Program-made: the position numbers and the translations under genes | NCBI RefSeq assembly: GCF_022201045.2 | Contig: NC_068563.1 | Coordinates: 30,291,001-30,355,000, forward strand | From: Citrus sinensis | Taxonomy: Eukaryota; Streptophyta; Magnoliopsida; Sapindales; Rutaceae | DNA: 64,000 nucleotides | Direction of reading: 5' to 3' | Shown: piece by piece, positions 24,530-37,553 of the stretch | How positions within the stretch are numbered: position 1 is the stretch's first letter | Layout of the letters: each line of letters starts with the position of its first letter | The notes under the pieces: model-generated | What the model was told of the DNA's origin: nothing | Databases searched by the model: none | Seen by the model: only the letters and a program-made list of their open reading frames with translations

Positions 24530-24737
24530 AAATGCCAAGTCAAACACTATCTTACAAGTAATGTAAGATATATCGCCTCAAATGAACAATGTATGTGTGG
24601 GACATATAAACACTATCTTACAAGTAATGTAAGATACATCGCCTCAAATGAATAGTGTATGTGTGGGACATATACACTGTTTATGTGAGAGGGATGTATC
24701 TTACATTAGTTGTAAGATAGGGGGATCCAAATGCCAA
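24530..24737. mobile_element. 190-bp MITE with 9-bp target duplication
   Basis: The body is 24539-24728. The ends contain CTATCTTACAAGTAATGTAAG and its inverse near 24690-24720. Flanks are AAATGCCAA on both sides (24530-24538 and 24729-24737), an exact 9-bp duplication typical of Mutator-type insertion. Inside, a 66-bp unit is repeated in tandem (starts 24542 and 24608). Confidence 0.8.
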
Positions 24738-25140
24738 TCATTCGTAGGACCCATTTGAAGTTATTGATAAATGCCTTAAAAGTGATTTTGAGATGCTAAA
24801 TAATAATTTTATTGTTTAGAAAATTTTTTAAAATTACTTTTGACTATATGTCTATATCACACTATCTAATAATAAATTTTGAAAAAAAAATCTTTGATTT
24901 TAAGAATTAGTTCTCTCTCTCTCTAACAATTCTACATATTTCCTCATATTTGTTATATAGGATCAAAGTCATTTTTATTCAATTAGTAACAAAAATCATT
25001 AAAATCAATAAATTTAAGGAGATCAATTATTTTGTGATAACAAAATAAAAGAAATGAAAATAATAACGTAAAAATATTTTTTTTTTATTTTTTTAGTTAC
25101 CAATTATTATATAGACAGTAAAAAATATTTGACATATGAA

Positions 25141-25341
25141 TAGGGTTGTTTTAACTTAAATTTTTTACCTAAAATTTTGACACATATATTAAGTCATTGA
25201 TTTTAAAAAAATCTAATATTGGATGAATTGCCATCATTAAATATTGTTTTAACTTTCAAAATCTATCATTAGTTGCTTGAAATCAATGGATCAAATTTTG
25301 GGTCAAAATTTTAAGTTAAAAATTTAAGTTGAAATATCCCC
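25141..25341. mobile_element. Inverted-repeat MITE, family with the 37.5-kb copy
   Basis: The left end TAGGGTTGTTTTAACTTAAA pairs with TGGGGATATTTCAACTTAAA at the right in inverted orientation, and the similarity continues inward through AAAATTTTGAC and CATTGATTT. The length is about 200 bp. No clear target duplication was found. Confidence 0.6.
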
Positions 25342-27440
25342 ACTTTTTATATATATTTTATATTGTATAAATAAAAATTCATTTAACATTATATCCATTA
25401 TAGTCTTTTTCATTGTTGCATCAAACACAAATAATATTTTTTGAGCCAACAACATCTTAATTAATCCTATTTACAACTAATTATTTCTAAAGTATAATTA
25501 ATAGTAATTATTTTAAAAATTATAATATTACTAAATTGGCCCTTAATACTATGGAGGAGTGATGAGATAAGAACCAACCAGAAAAAAAAAAATTAAACAC
25601 AGACCTTGGGTTATAAGAGAAAGAGAATATAAAAAGTTAAGAAGAGAAATATAAATATCTATTTGCATGCCATGACAACTAGGGAAACAGAGCTGTTTTT
25701 CTTGGAATTAATGGAAGATTAGAAGCTTGGAATCATGTGCAAGGCATTAAATGCCAAGAGTGAGAAATGGGTCTTAGGGTTCTTCAACTTTTGTATAATT
25801 TTTAGTTTCAGTCTCTCTCGAAATGGGTTTCCTTTTAATAATCCTTAAACCCTAGCCTCATGTCGGATCTTAGTAACTGTTTCACATTCATTGCTGCTGC
25901 TTCTTTGTGATTAATTAGCCCTTTTAGGATTATTCTTCACTATACATATCAATGAAGTGAGTACATAGATGCCATATCGGTTTCAGAGACGCAGGGGTAA
26001 GTATTAGTGGTGTAAAAGAAAATTATACATAGTGACCCTGAGAAATGATTATAATAATTTCTGGGCAACGACTAACCATTGTGCTTGTTAGGCAAAGAAA
26101 TGATAGCGCGGGGTCAAATACTACCTCAGCATTTAGATTTCAAGTGAGATGTGAATGCAAATTTGTAGAATATGGCGCTAGAAAGTAGCAGCTACGCGAC
26201 TTAAATCCAAATCCTAAGATGCTACTTGGGAACTCCAGCAGTAATGTTATGCAAATTTTTAGAAGCTTTTGGTAAAAAGAGATTTATATTTCTGGTTCAC
26301 TTATTTTTTGTTACAATTTCAAATCTTTACCATGTTGCACGTCCATTAGGAGATGATTCTTGACTTTTCTGTTGAATTTGTCAAAAGCTGTTTTTATTAA
26401 GGCTAAATTTTTACTTTAATTTCTTGAACCCAAAGATCAAATTTCTCTAATGCAATACCAAAGGTAATAATATGTACGTGCCCTCACTTTATGGATTTTC
26501 AAGTGAAATTTTCTTACTGTTAAAAAAAAAATGTTAAAAGTTTCTTGTAGATGGGTGCATTAGATAAAGAATTTTGGTTCATAAGAAAACAGCAAAAGGA
26601 TTTTAGTGGACCTCTCACACCTCATTTTAATTATAGTTGATCACATCACATCTGGTATCGTGAAGCATCGAAGTTGGTATTTTAGATGCTTTTTGCAGCA
26701 TTTGATTGTTCATCAACTCTCTGAATACATCATTAATTGAACATTGATCAACGATAACATTAATTGCGATCCCTAATTTTTATTTTGTTGGGTTGATCAA
26801 AGGAAGTGAAAATTAAAGAGATAAAGAGAAAGAGAAAGAGAAAGAGGAAGATGTGTTTTTGTTTTGTTTCCATGTGAATGTTCACCAACAAACATTCACG
26901 TCGAGCCCATTTCTCATGGAGTCTCGGTCTTGGCTTTAGTCTCAATTTCGAATCGTCTCGCTCCCACCGAGTTTTCAAAAACCCTAATCATTTATAGTTA
27001 TTGAATTTTCAAATTAGTTATTCTCACAACTCAGGCTATTTATCACGATTTAATTATTTTGATATCTTGACATTAATAGACATGCAAAGAGTCAAACAAG
27101 AACGAACGTGGAAACTACACAAAGTGCATGGATGGATGACAACTATCACGCGCCTAGGCGGTGGTCAATCTCCTCACACCCTCAATTTTCATAACCTATA
27201 AGATAGATCTATTTTAACATGCCCAATGACTTTATCAATTATCACCCCTGAAATCTTTATCGAAACTCTAAAAATAAACCCTCAAGGTTTTCTTTAATGT
27301 ATAGTTAACCTCCTCACTTTTCAGGAATTAACAACACACATATCCCGTATCTGTTTGGGGTGCTGTAGTTAACATTGCGTGTGTGGCTCATCCTTGAAAG
27401 ATCTCATCATAACATACAACTAAAAGAAAAGGAAAATGCT
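25342..27440. other. Gene-free AT-rich spacer
   Basis: No coding exon recognised. It contains a short GA-rich tract near 26816-26850 and otherwise featureless AT-rich sequence. Confidence 0.45.
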
Positions 27441-27568
27441 TGGTGAAAAGAAGTACGAGAGAAAGACGAGAGAATTAAAGAAGAAAATGATAAAGAGAGA
27501 GTGAGTGGGTAGAAAGAGAGAGAGGGTAAAATTTTCTCGTTTTTCTCTCGTGCTTCTTTACACCTAGT
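27441..27568. repeat. Imperfect hairpin, possible MITE
   Basis: GGTGAAAAGAAGTACGAGAG at the left is the inverse of CTCTCGTGCTTCTTTACACC at the right with few mismatches. A GA-rich loop of about 60 bases separates them. No target duplication is evident. Confidence 0.55.
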
Positions 27569-27937
27569 ACTACTCAAAAGAAAATAGAATCTGACGCGCG
27601 GAGTTCAATGTTTCCAGATTCCAAATAAATTAAATATGTTAATGGAAGAGGATCTATAAATGTCTATTCATAAAACTTTAGGGGTCTGCCTATATATTTT
27701 AAAAAACCTTGTGACATTTTTTCCCCCATAAAACTCTTTGGTCTAAAAGGGTAAAACCGGAAAATGGCATTCAAAACCGCTTGTACTCGCACACGACCGT
27801 TTCTTTCACATTCGGCAATATATAGGCTTCTTAAGTTTAATCATGATAATCTATTCAAAAAAAGTTTAATCATGATAATAATTTAATCAAACATGCATGT
27901 GGATCCATTTCACACAGGATTCCACCTCCTGTTCCGT

Positions 27938-27945
27938 TATAAATA
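27938..27945 (+). promoter_or_regulatory. Probable TATA box of LBD12-like gene
   Basis: TATAAATA lies about 150 bases upstream of the start codon at 28095. Confidence 0.5.
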
Positions 27946-28094
27946 CACACGTTAACTTCATTTTTCTCATCGACAATAAGCTTGTGTATTTCTCTTACAA
28001 AATTTTCTTGCATGTTTGTCCCCCTACCTACTAATTAAGACAAAATATTTTCCCTTGATTTGGCTTACTCCTAGAGGTACAACAGAAGGAATCA

Positions 28095-28917
28095 ATGGGA
28101 GGCTCTTCACCGTGCGCATCCTGCAAATTGCTACGCCGCCGCTGTGCCAAAGACTGCGTCTTTGCCCCTTACTTCCCTTCGGATGACCCTCAAAAATTCG
28201 CCATGGTTCACAAAGTCTTCGGTGCTAGCAACGTTAGCAAAATGTTACAGGTTATTTTCTGTGTTTTTTTTTTGGTTATATATGTATTAAATTTTCAGAA
28301 TTATATATATATTTTAAAGATATATAAGGAGAAATACACGTGTCTACTCACCATGTATAGTCCATGGCAGTAGCCAGCAATGCGCCCGGCTAGCTAATCC
28401 CTCAGCAGTTAAGGAAGTATACAAATGAATATTTAGTCGACAAATATATACACAAGTGTCCAAATATAGAAGATATGGACAGCTTGCTCATGAATCTGCG
28501 GTGGCGGTGCGGATGATTAATTCTTGATATGATAATTAAGATTTTTTGTTGTTGATTTTGCAGGAGCTGCCGGTTCATCAGAGAGCGGATGCCGTCAGCA
28601 GTTTGGTGTATGAAGCAAATGCTAGAGTGAGAGACCCGGTTTACGGATGTGTTGGTGCAATATCATATCTACAAAACCAAGTGTCCCAGTTGCAGATGCA
28701 GCTTGCTGTGGCTCAAGCGGAGATACTTTGCATTCAGATGCAACAAGATCCCCCAGCGGTCTCGTTGCCAACGCAAATCGATCATCACCAAGATCATGAC
28801 AGATCTCTTCTTCTATCCTGCAGCAACATCAATCCTCAGTTACTAGCAGCAGGCTTTGCTTCTTCTAGCAGCAATGCCATCCAAGATCCTCTCAAGAAAG
28901 AGTCTCTTTGGACTTGA
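28095..28917 (+). CDS. LBD12: LOB domain transcription factor, LBD12-like
   Basis: Exons 28095-28250 and 28564-28917 give 169 residues. The LOB domain is complete. It has the zinc-binding C block C7-x2-C10-x6-C17-x3-C21 in [15 protein letters not shown], the GAS block ([18 protein letters not shown]) and the invariant Pro region ([20 protein letters not shown]). It ends with a leucine-zipper-like L-x6-L-x3-L-x6-L in [20 protein letters not shown]. The intron position after MLQ is the family's usual one. This is a class I LBD, a nuclear DNA-binding protein in lateral-organ development; subfamily assignment to LBD12/ASL5 rests on the near-identical domain and on its position beside FLX and UGT87A. 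Confidence 0.94.
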
Positions 28918-31860
28918 CATAATTATTAAGTGCCTTTCTTTCTTTCTATCTTTCTTCCTCTTTCTTTTCCAGAGAAAGCTTTAATTAATTTTCTCTACTG
29001 TTGGTTAATGTACGGTCTTGTTTTTTCTTCGTTTTCCGGCTAATAATTAACTTGAACATGGTACATAAGGAAAAAAAAAAGGTGGATTAAGTTTTAATAA
29101 AGTCAAAACTTGCATGTGGGATATTGAGTAAAATAGGGTTAACAATTAAGCCTTCTTAATTATATTATTTAATCACAATCTCCACTTGGATCCATGAAAG
29201 AATTAAGCTATTATTCTTAGCTAGGAACCCTAGATAGCTTTCGCAGATTGCTTAGATACAAAAACAGATTTAAACGGACTCGTATTTTCAACTTTTCAAC
29301 TTATAGCACTCCATTTATTTTATTTTTAGCAATTTAGCGGCCAAGGTATTCAATGTTAAGATTTAAACACCAGCAACTTGAATTTGGCAACACAATTATA
29401 CTCATTATTAATAAACAGCAGTTATGTTGTACCGAAAATATAAAAAAATAAATAAATAAATAAACAGCAGTTATGACTCAAAGCCGGAGCACAAAATTAA
29501 ATACCAAAACCAAGCCTAATATCCAATAAGTATATATATCTTAAGCCATAATAATCAATAATGTACGATCGATGCATTCGCACTGTGTTGATATTAACAA
29601 ACGTGATTCATCAACTGGCACCATACATATAGCAAGCTAATTAGACAGAGAGCTGGCTAGCTTTAAGAACACATCTTTCATTGGCGTGTTCACGTGAGAG
29701 GCTACAATAAATAAAGAAGTGTGCTCTGTTCATGGAAGAATCTTAAGGCCATACAAAATTAATACTGTGTGTACAAAATAATTATTCAAATCAAAACCCA
29801 TGGGTAATTAATCTAATGCCAGTTGCCAGCTCCAACATTTCAAAGCAACACCCTGACTTTCAGTAGAAGCATTTACTCACACATAATAATTAATTCTATC
29901 CATAGTTTCAATCTGAACCGTCCTCTTTGAAAAGAAGAAAGCTAGCATCTGGATCGTTGCATGCACAAATCATGATATTTTTGTTCTAACTTTGACAATT
30001 AATGATGACTTAAAACTTTGTCTAATATTATTATTATTCGACTTGCCATCTTTCTAGCTTTTAACTTTGAATTATAAGGTGACTTGAAGACTAACGTTTG
30101 ATGACATCATGACCGTTGGTTGGCTTTGACACAAATATTTAATTTCTTCGCATAGAATTGAAAAGTCTTTAATTTAGCCTTAAATCTTTGATTATTCCGC
30201 TCCATGTTAAATATAGAGTAATTTAATCGAATTTTGATCGGAACATTGACCCTCTGAAATATACAACATCAAGGCTGAGAAAACCAACTTAGGCTCACCG
30301 GAAAAACATCTCGTATATTCATACCATGGCCCGGCTGATCACTCACTGCTCCTGTGGTTTCTCTGTCTAAGAAGTGAGAAATTCCTTCCTGGGTGATGAA
30401 AGTGGGCACCATGCTATTCGTGTGTTTATCAATCAATTAAAATCTAAAAGATGTGACGTAGATTTGATGGATTAAAAATATCTCCAATAAATGCTTTGAA
30501 ATTTTACAAAAATATAGAGGATCAATCTGTAAAATGACTTGCGATTTGCTATACATTATTAGCTGAAAATCAGTATTCCATACTTAAATGTTATTAGGTA
30601 ATTTGTCGCACTAGATAAGTGATTGACGCATACAGTAGGTATGCAGCGTATTTATTATCTGATAATCGCTCATGGTCCATCCATTGATCGCTTCTTGACT
30701 TTCGATGGTTTGTTGATCGCATATCTAGCATGACAGACTACTCATAAAGAGTTTTATGTATAAAATGCCTATCTTTTTTTCTTTTTCTTCAACTAACTCC
30801 AATTAATTTTAGACTATTTTCCCTTATAATTAGATTTGGGTTTAGCATGGTATCGAGTAAATGAATCTCTAGATTTCAATGAAATGGGTCTGTCTCAACT
30901 ATCTTTAGAGTCAGTTTAGTAATGCTGTAATTTTTAAAATAATTATTGTTAGTTGTACTGTAAAAACAATCGGCTGTAAGAAGAATTAGTTAAATATTTG
31001 ATAAATTTTAATTTTTAAAAGTGCTGTTAGTTTTAAAAGCAATCATATGTATTTAGTAAATCTTACTGTTAGACTGTTGTAATATAATATAAATGACTGA
31101 ATTAGACATAAGTTAAATAAATTTTATTTAAACATTTATAAACATGTATATAAAATATTTTTTTTAATGTGAACCTATAATAATTTATAACTGTAATCAA
31201 TATTTTATATAATTAATTTAATTTTTTTATTTTGTTATCTCAATAAATTGATAATAATAGTGATAATCTCTTTAAAGTTAATGATTTTATTTTCTAATTA
31301 ATAAAGATAATTTTAAATTTTTATAATATATATGAGGATAAATATGGAACTATATTAAATATAAAAAGTAATTTTCAAAATCAAAATTTAAAAAAATTAT
31401 TCCTATTTTTTTTTAAATTTATTATAAGATAGGACAATTTTACTAAAAATATTTTTTAAAAAATTTTACTAAACACTAAAATTTAGTCTTTTCAATCACT
31501 AAAAGCAATACCAAAGTGCCTTAGTTTGTCAATGAACAATTTCTTATCATCTCGTGCTTCTCGCTATGGAAGGACAATTTAATTTGGTCCCATTTCACAG
31601 GGATCAAAAAGGTCACTAGTTGTTACTTTTCCTCCTTCCAACCTGGAGGCAAGTAGCCAATCACAAAAGAGTTGGGGCTCAAATCAACCAATAGACAGAA
31701 GATAAGGTGCCACATTGGATCCTAAATTAAGCATTCAAAATCTTAAAAAATAAAAATACAAAATTATCCAATTGCACCATGCAGAATGGTACTCATAAGC
31801 TCATAATAAATTAAAAAGTAACAAGGGAGCTAGATAGAAGCCAGGCAAAGGAGGTGAGAT
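28918..31860. other. Long AT-rich spacer upstream of CCT gene
   Basis: No gene. It includes LBD12 3' UTR, a short AAATA repeat near 29445-29465, a possible element at about 30905-31523 and the CCT gene promoter. Confidence 0.45.
30905..31523. mobile_element. Possible degenerate AT-rich MITE
   Basis: The left TAGAGTCAGTTTAGTAATGC and the inverse of the right end, TAAGGCACTTTGGTATTGC, are alike over about 20 bases. The interior is very AT-rich. No target duplication was found, so this is tentative. Confidence 0.35.
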
Positions 31861-33147
31861 ATGGGGTACAATTCATTATTAAGAATCCCTAAGAAGGAAG
31901 AACAAGAAGTACCAGACTCCACTGCCAGTGCTCATCGATTTGTCGACATCAAAGAACAACCCAGCTGCTATGCCGACGACGGGGACATCGATATCATGGA
32001 TGAATTGGAAGGCATTTGGCGTGTTAACAATAATAATAATGAAGATAAAGAATATCAAAGGTTAGCAACAGATCATAGCTCACGCAGTCAACTTACATGG
32101 GAATTCATGGATATGGATTGGGAAGGGTTTGCTAATAATAATGGAGATGAAGAAGAGGATGATGAAAGAGAGCAGCAGCAAATCGAGTTCACAAGAAACT
32201 TTCTTCAACACCAAGAAGGTGATCACGAGAAGAAGATTATTAATATTAAGGGTGTAAAGAAGGAGGAGGAACTTGGCTTTTGGGACGAGGAAGATGAGAA
32301 TAGGGCTTCTTCATTGAACTTGAACTTGAATTATCAACAAGTGTTAGATGCTTGGTCCGATCGCGGCCCGCTCTGGACTGATGATTTTTCTCTATCATCA
32401 GTGCCAAGCCATGGCTATTATGTTAGTAATTAATCAATGACTTGTTATTAACTCATTATATACTATCATCATCATTTTTTTTTTAAGACACACACACTGT
32501 CTCTGTATGCATATGCACACACTCACACACATATAGATGATAAGAAGTTTTAAACTCATTCATGTATCAGTAATAATTAATTAATGTTGGTTTTAATGTG
32601 TGATAATTCTGAATGATTATTTCCTTGTAAATTATTTAGATGGGTGAGGTTCCTGTGATGGAAGAAGATAAAACAAGGAGAGAAGCAAGTGTCTTAAGGT
32701 ACAGGGAGAAACGACAATCAAGGCTCTTCTCAAAGAGGATAAGGTATCAAGTTCGCAAGCTCAATGCAGATAAAAGACCAAGGCTCAAGGTATGTTGTTT
32801 AATTTTTTTTACTCCTCCTATCTTTTGAAAGTCCACAAATTTAATTTTGTTAATTAGAATCCAATTCTTCTGAACACACAACTCTCTGTACAGAAAATTG
32901 CTAAAAGATGGAAAAAAGAAAAGAAAAGAAAATCATATTTCAGTCAGTTTTCAACATGAGCAAATTCATGTTGGTCATATATAATTTAATTTTAACAATA
33001 TTTGATAATTGAGTTTAATTCAAGCCATCTATCTTTATTATTAATTTCTCCAATTTTCCAAATGTGATATATATAATATTAAATTAAAAGTATTAGTTAG
33101 TATTTGCTATTTTCGGTTTGCAGGGACGATTTGTGAAGAGGGTTTGA
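31861..33147 (+). CDS. CCT-domain family protein
   Basis: Exons 31861-32421, 32640-32789 and 33124-33147 give 244 residues. The N-terminal two thirds are acidic and low-complexity (poly-Asn, poly-Glu/Asp), with [10 protein letters not shown] near residue 45 and a short [14 protein letters not shown] motif before the intron. The C-terminus is a CCT domain (about 200-243) with [20 protein letters not shown] and ending KGRFVKRV, split by an intron before GRFVKR. There are no B-boxes, so it is not a full CONSTANS-like protein. CCT domains bind DNA through NF-Y and serve in light and flowering control. It may match the Arabidopsis CCT gene next to DFO (At1g07050). The intron 1 donor TAT|GTTAGT is the only phase-compatible one; if the intron is kept, translation stops after VSN and the CCT domain is lost. 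Confidence 0.9.
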
Positions 33148-33789
33148 TGATCATGAGAAGATATGATAGTACTGAAAAGAGTAAGGAAATATCTGGAAAA
33201 TATCTCATGCAGGCTGAGGACTTTTTTTCTTTTCTTTTTTTTTTATCTTTCCCTCTGTATATGGATTTTATGTCTTGTCTGTGTCTCAATGAGAAAATAT
33301 CTCCAAGTCCCAAAGATTTGAAATATCTTAATCGCTCAGACTTTCTGAGAACTTTTTATTATATGCAAAAGTATGGTCCCATTATGTTCACGATCAATTG
33401 ATTGGCCCTACTATTTTAGTGTATTGTATGCATACACATCCAACCCAAGCATGGCCTCTTGTTTTGCCTTTCTGTGATCATATCATCATATTCATGAATC
33501 ATCGTGTGCGTTGATGGAATAGGTCCAAATGTTGGAGAATTTTGCATGATTAATGGTGAGATACTCCACTCTATTGATCACTCCACTTTTTCACAGGTTT
33601 TGTGTTCTTTCTCTTTAATGTGTGGTGTCATTTTCTGTCGGCAAAATGTTCACAAATATAATTAGTGTCCATTTGTACCATTAAATCTCAAAACTTTTGG
33701 TAAAGTTGCCCAAGATATTTTTTTCCTTTTTCTTTCTTTAGTTTACTTAGGTTCAAAGTTAATTATAACAATGGCAATAAAATCTAATA
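33148..33789. other. 3' UTR and spacer
   Basis: Probable 3' UTR of the CCT gene and spacer. No further gene is visible. Confidence 0.4.
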
Positions 33790-34009
33790 TTAAACAAAGA
33801 GTAATGATACAGCCACAAACTCTTGTACAAACTTATTTTGTACAAACTAACATGGCATTAATTCATTGGTTGAATGAAAATATAAAATAATAAAAACAAA
33901 TCATGTGGGCCAAGTGACATTTAATTCAACCAATCTTATCATGCCACGTCAGTTTGTACAAAATAAGTTTGTACAAGAGTTTGTGGCTATATCATTACTC
34001 TTAAACAAA
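33790..34009. mobile_element. 202-bp MITE with exact 9-bp target duplication
   Basis: The body is 33799-34000. The left arm GAGTAATGATACAGCCACAA and the right arm, inverted, match over about 58 bases with only about 3 differences. Flanks are TTAAACAAA at 33790-33798 and 34001-34009. The 9-bp duplication fits Mutator-type insertion. The near-identical arms suggest a recent copy. Confidence 0.88.
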
Positions 34010-34693
34010 TCACGTGAAACATGTTAGCGTGGAAGGTGTTAATGACAACCAAATCTTCCCTTCGGATATCTTTATCTGTAAGAGATTTTCTTTTTTTTTT
34101 TAATTATTATTGCCGGTTTATTTTATAAATGTTATGTCTATTTAATAGTGAGGTACTATAATAAGCTGATGTTGCTTGATAAATTTTAATAACTACGGAG
34201 TGGAAGTTGATGAATGTTGATAAAAATTAATTCTAAATATTATTTAAAATTTTTAACTGATCTAATTATTTTTTCCTACTTTGAATTATTATTTTTCTAC
34301 ATGTTTATATGTTTTGAGCGTTGATTAAACATATGATTATGTTTATTAGTTTAAACAAATCAAATTAGTATTTAGCAAAACAAATTTATTTTTTCTGCAC
34401 GGGTTGTAGTAAATAGTTTTCAAAGCAAAATAATTTAAAATTAAAAAGAAATAAATTCAAATTTTTCACATTGATTGAAGAAATACATTATACCAAATGT
34501 GTTTAATAAAGATCTTGCAACATAACATAATAACATTAAAATGTAACTAATTACAAAATTCTTAAACATTTCCATTTTCATGATTCCGTTAAACTTGTAG
34601 TAATGTCATTTCTCAAAATTATTATATCTTGAGTTGTATTCTAACTTTCTTCATGGGATGCAATATTGCTTATATGCTCACTAACACTATGAC

Positions 34694-35118
34694 TTGACTT
34701 ATAGAGATGGCAAAAAAAGTCCGGGCCTGACCTGGCTTGCAACAAATAAGCCTATTCGCGGGTTGAAAATTTAAAAACTCACAGTAGTTGGGCTTGGATA
34801 TGAGCTCATGGGAAAGCTTTATATTTTATAAATAACATTTTTTATTTTATATATTATAGATTTTATATTTTATATTTTTTGTATTTAATTATTAGTCTAT
34901 TATATATTGTACAATCAATTAATCATCTTTAATTTAAGTGTTCCTTTATTTTTTCTCTATTAAAAATTCATTCTAAAAAATTTATGTAAGCCCAGGCCTG
35001 GCCCGTTTAAGTATGGAATAGTTTTTTAGAAAGCTTGAGCCTGCTATTAATAATTTGGGCTTGAATCTAGGCTTGAAAAAGCCTGGCCATGCTTTAAATT
35101 GCCATCCCTATTGACTCA
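34694..35118. mobile_element. 409-bp non-autonomous hAT element
   Basis: The body is 34702-35110. The left end TAGAGATGGCAA and the inverse of the right end TAGGGATGGCAA are typical plant hAT MITE termini. Flanks TTGACTTA and TTGACTCA form an 8-bp target duplication with one mismatch. No transposase. Confidence 0.8.
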
Positions 35119-35214
35119 TTTATATCATGATTTTGTGAATATCTACTGATGTAATTGTATAAGGCCATGGTAGCAACAACTATCTTCTTGAATGAATAAC
35201 TTGACATAGGGTGC

Positions 35215-35552
35215 ATTTGACACATTGTATTATATTATATTGTATTGTATTAGCACTGTATTATAATAATAGTATACATTGTGTGGTACTACACTGTACT
35301 GTATTATTTTTTAATGATGAATTTAAATATTATATTATATTATGTTATATTATATTATATTAATATATTTAAACTGTATTAATATTTTATATTATTATTA
35401 ATTTTAAATTAATATTATTAAAATTTATTCATATTTAAATATTTATTATTAGTTATAATAAATTATAAATTTATTAATAAATTATAATGTAAAAATAAAA
35501 ATATTATATTATATTAAAAAATTATATTTATTTATTATTATTATTATTATTA

Positions 35553-35592
<40 letters not shown>

Positions 35593-35600
35593 TAGCAAAA
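35215..35600. repeat. AT low-complexity tract with (TTA)n
   Basis: Built of TATTATATTATATTG-type units grading into a pure ATT/TTA microsatellite at about 35527-35592. It may be the inside of an old MITE running to about 35790 (GGTGCATTTGACAC at the left, an inverse-like GAGCATGTTTGATTG at the right), but this is unproven. Confidence 0.65.
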
Positions 35601-37553
35601 GAAAAAGCAAAAGTCAAAAGCAAAGCAAATGCAAAAGTGAAAGGGAAAAAAAATAAAAAGCAACGACGGCTCCCGTATTAGATTGGACCCATTAATGCAG
35701 TGTTGTTGTAGTTTTTTATCTGTATCTGTATAAATTTAACGCAATGAGGAGTTTTAATACCTCAATCAAACATGCTCATATTTCATAAAATATTATGTAT
35801 ATTCTTCCAAACCCCAAAAGTACACTCAGTAACACTTGTTAATGAAGAGTGCTTGTAGTTGAATAGTTCTTTATGACTTATTCGTTGGCTACCTCCGCAA
35901 AAATTAAGAAGGTGTGATCTTTCATTTTTACATAGTTCTAAGGACCCACTTAACTAGATTGATGTACTAAATAATATTTTTTTTTATAAAAATAAAAATA
36001 CAAAAATTGGAATACATATCCATATAATAACAAAGATTAAGGGCATACTTCCCATGTAAAACTATTTTCAGATTAAGGGAACACATTTTAACTATTTGCA
36101 TGTTAAAGGTTTATTAAAAGATTAAAACAAAATCACGGTTCATGATCAAAAGAATAGGAGGATGAAGTCAGTTCTCATTAAATAATTACCTCTGAAAGTT
36201 CACAGGTTAAGATATTCACATTCAAAGGTTAGAAGATGTTAATGCAGTAACTGTAGAGTCCAACCACCAAAAAATCAGGCTTGTGAAATGAGTTTATAAA
36301 AATCTATTAGAAATGCAGACCTTGACGAGGGTTTGGAAAACTGAATCAATTGCTGATCGATGTAATGCACTCTATTCTAATATATACAAAAACATTCCTA
36401 ACATCTCAGCGGCACTTGTTTTTCTTAAACTCTTTAACTTGTATTTATCTTCTAAGTCTGTGCATAATCTTGAAAATACATTATTATTCATTCTAATTTA
36501 TTAAAACGCCTACTTATATTTTTATCAATTATTTATGCCTATTTAAGTAGAATACATGGAAGGTTCCTTATGGATAAATGTCAAATAATAATGATGCATT
36601 AAAATATTTGTTACACAAACAAACTGGTCAAACTCTTCTTCATCATTATCCATATTTTTAAATCGAATATGTAACCAATTATCCACAATTAATAATCATA
36701 AAATTCGATAAATCAAATGTCTAGGTGTTCTTATATTGTTCATAAGTTATTAGAAAGAGTTAGAATAGTTTTAAAGTCCCGCGGCAAGAAAGAATAAGGA
36801 GAAAACTAACAAAATTTCAAGAACTCAATTTCAAGACAAACAACCCAATAGTAAAACGTACACATAAACATTTTCCCAATAATTAAAAGGGATCTAAGTG
36901 AAAATTAGTGAAAGTTCTTCAAGTCGGGATCATCCTTGGTTTGCATAGCTAACAATCATCATCTAGAATTATATTTACAGTCAATCAGACGGTACAGATT
37001 GGTAATAGTTTGATTAAAACCAAAGAAGAAAGGCATATTATCATCTCCAACTGTAGCATATAGTATGTACAAAAATATCAACAAAACATATCCATAAACA
37101 TTATAAATGGTTCAAAACTTGAAGCGGGTGTGAAGTATTGTGATCTCAAAAAATGAACAAAGGGTAAAGGACACGCACCTTTTATTTGAGTTTTTAAACA
37201 CAAAGATGGAAGTAAATAGGTGATTTGTTATAATAGATGTACAAATGATCAAAGTTGAAATTATATCGATGAAATGGCTTAGGTCATAATTTCGTCGATG
37301 AGAACTACACGTGTTGAAATTTTGTTGATGTGAACAACTAATGTTGGAATCGCATTAATGAGAATAGAGGAATTTAGGTTTTTTTTTTCTTTTTGAAAAA
37401 TTCATTTGAAATTAGGTTAAAAAATGAGGAGGGTAAACTTAAAATTTCAAAAGGGTAATCTAATAATTTAACGCACAGTTTAAAAAAAGAAAAAAGAAAA
37501 GACGTTGTTGAGCCGCTAAAATCTAGCGCCCACATTAATTCCAAACAAAACCG
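35601..37553. other. Gene-free spacer
   Basis: No coding exon, RNA gene or clear repeat recognised. AT-rich throughout. Confidence 0.4.

Noticed and set aside
24539-24728. CRISPR-like direct repeats
   Set aside because: Two 66-bp copies only, inside a MITE with target duplication, in a plant nuclear genome.
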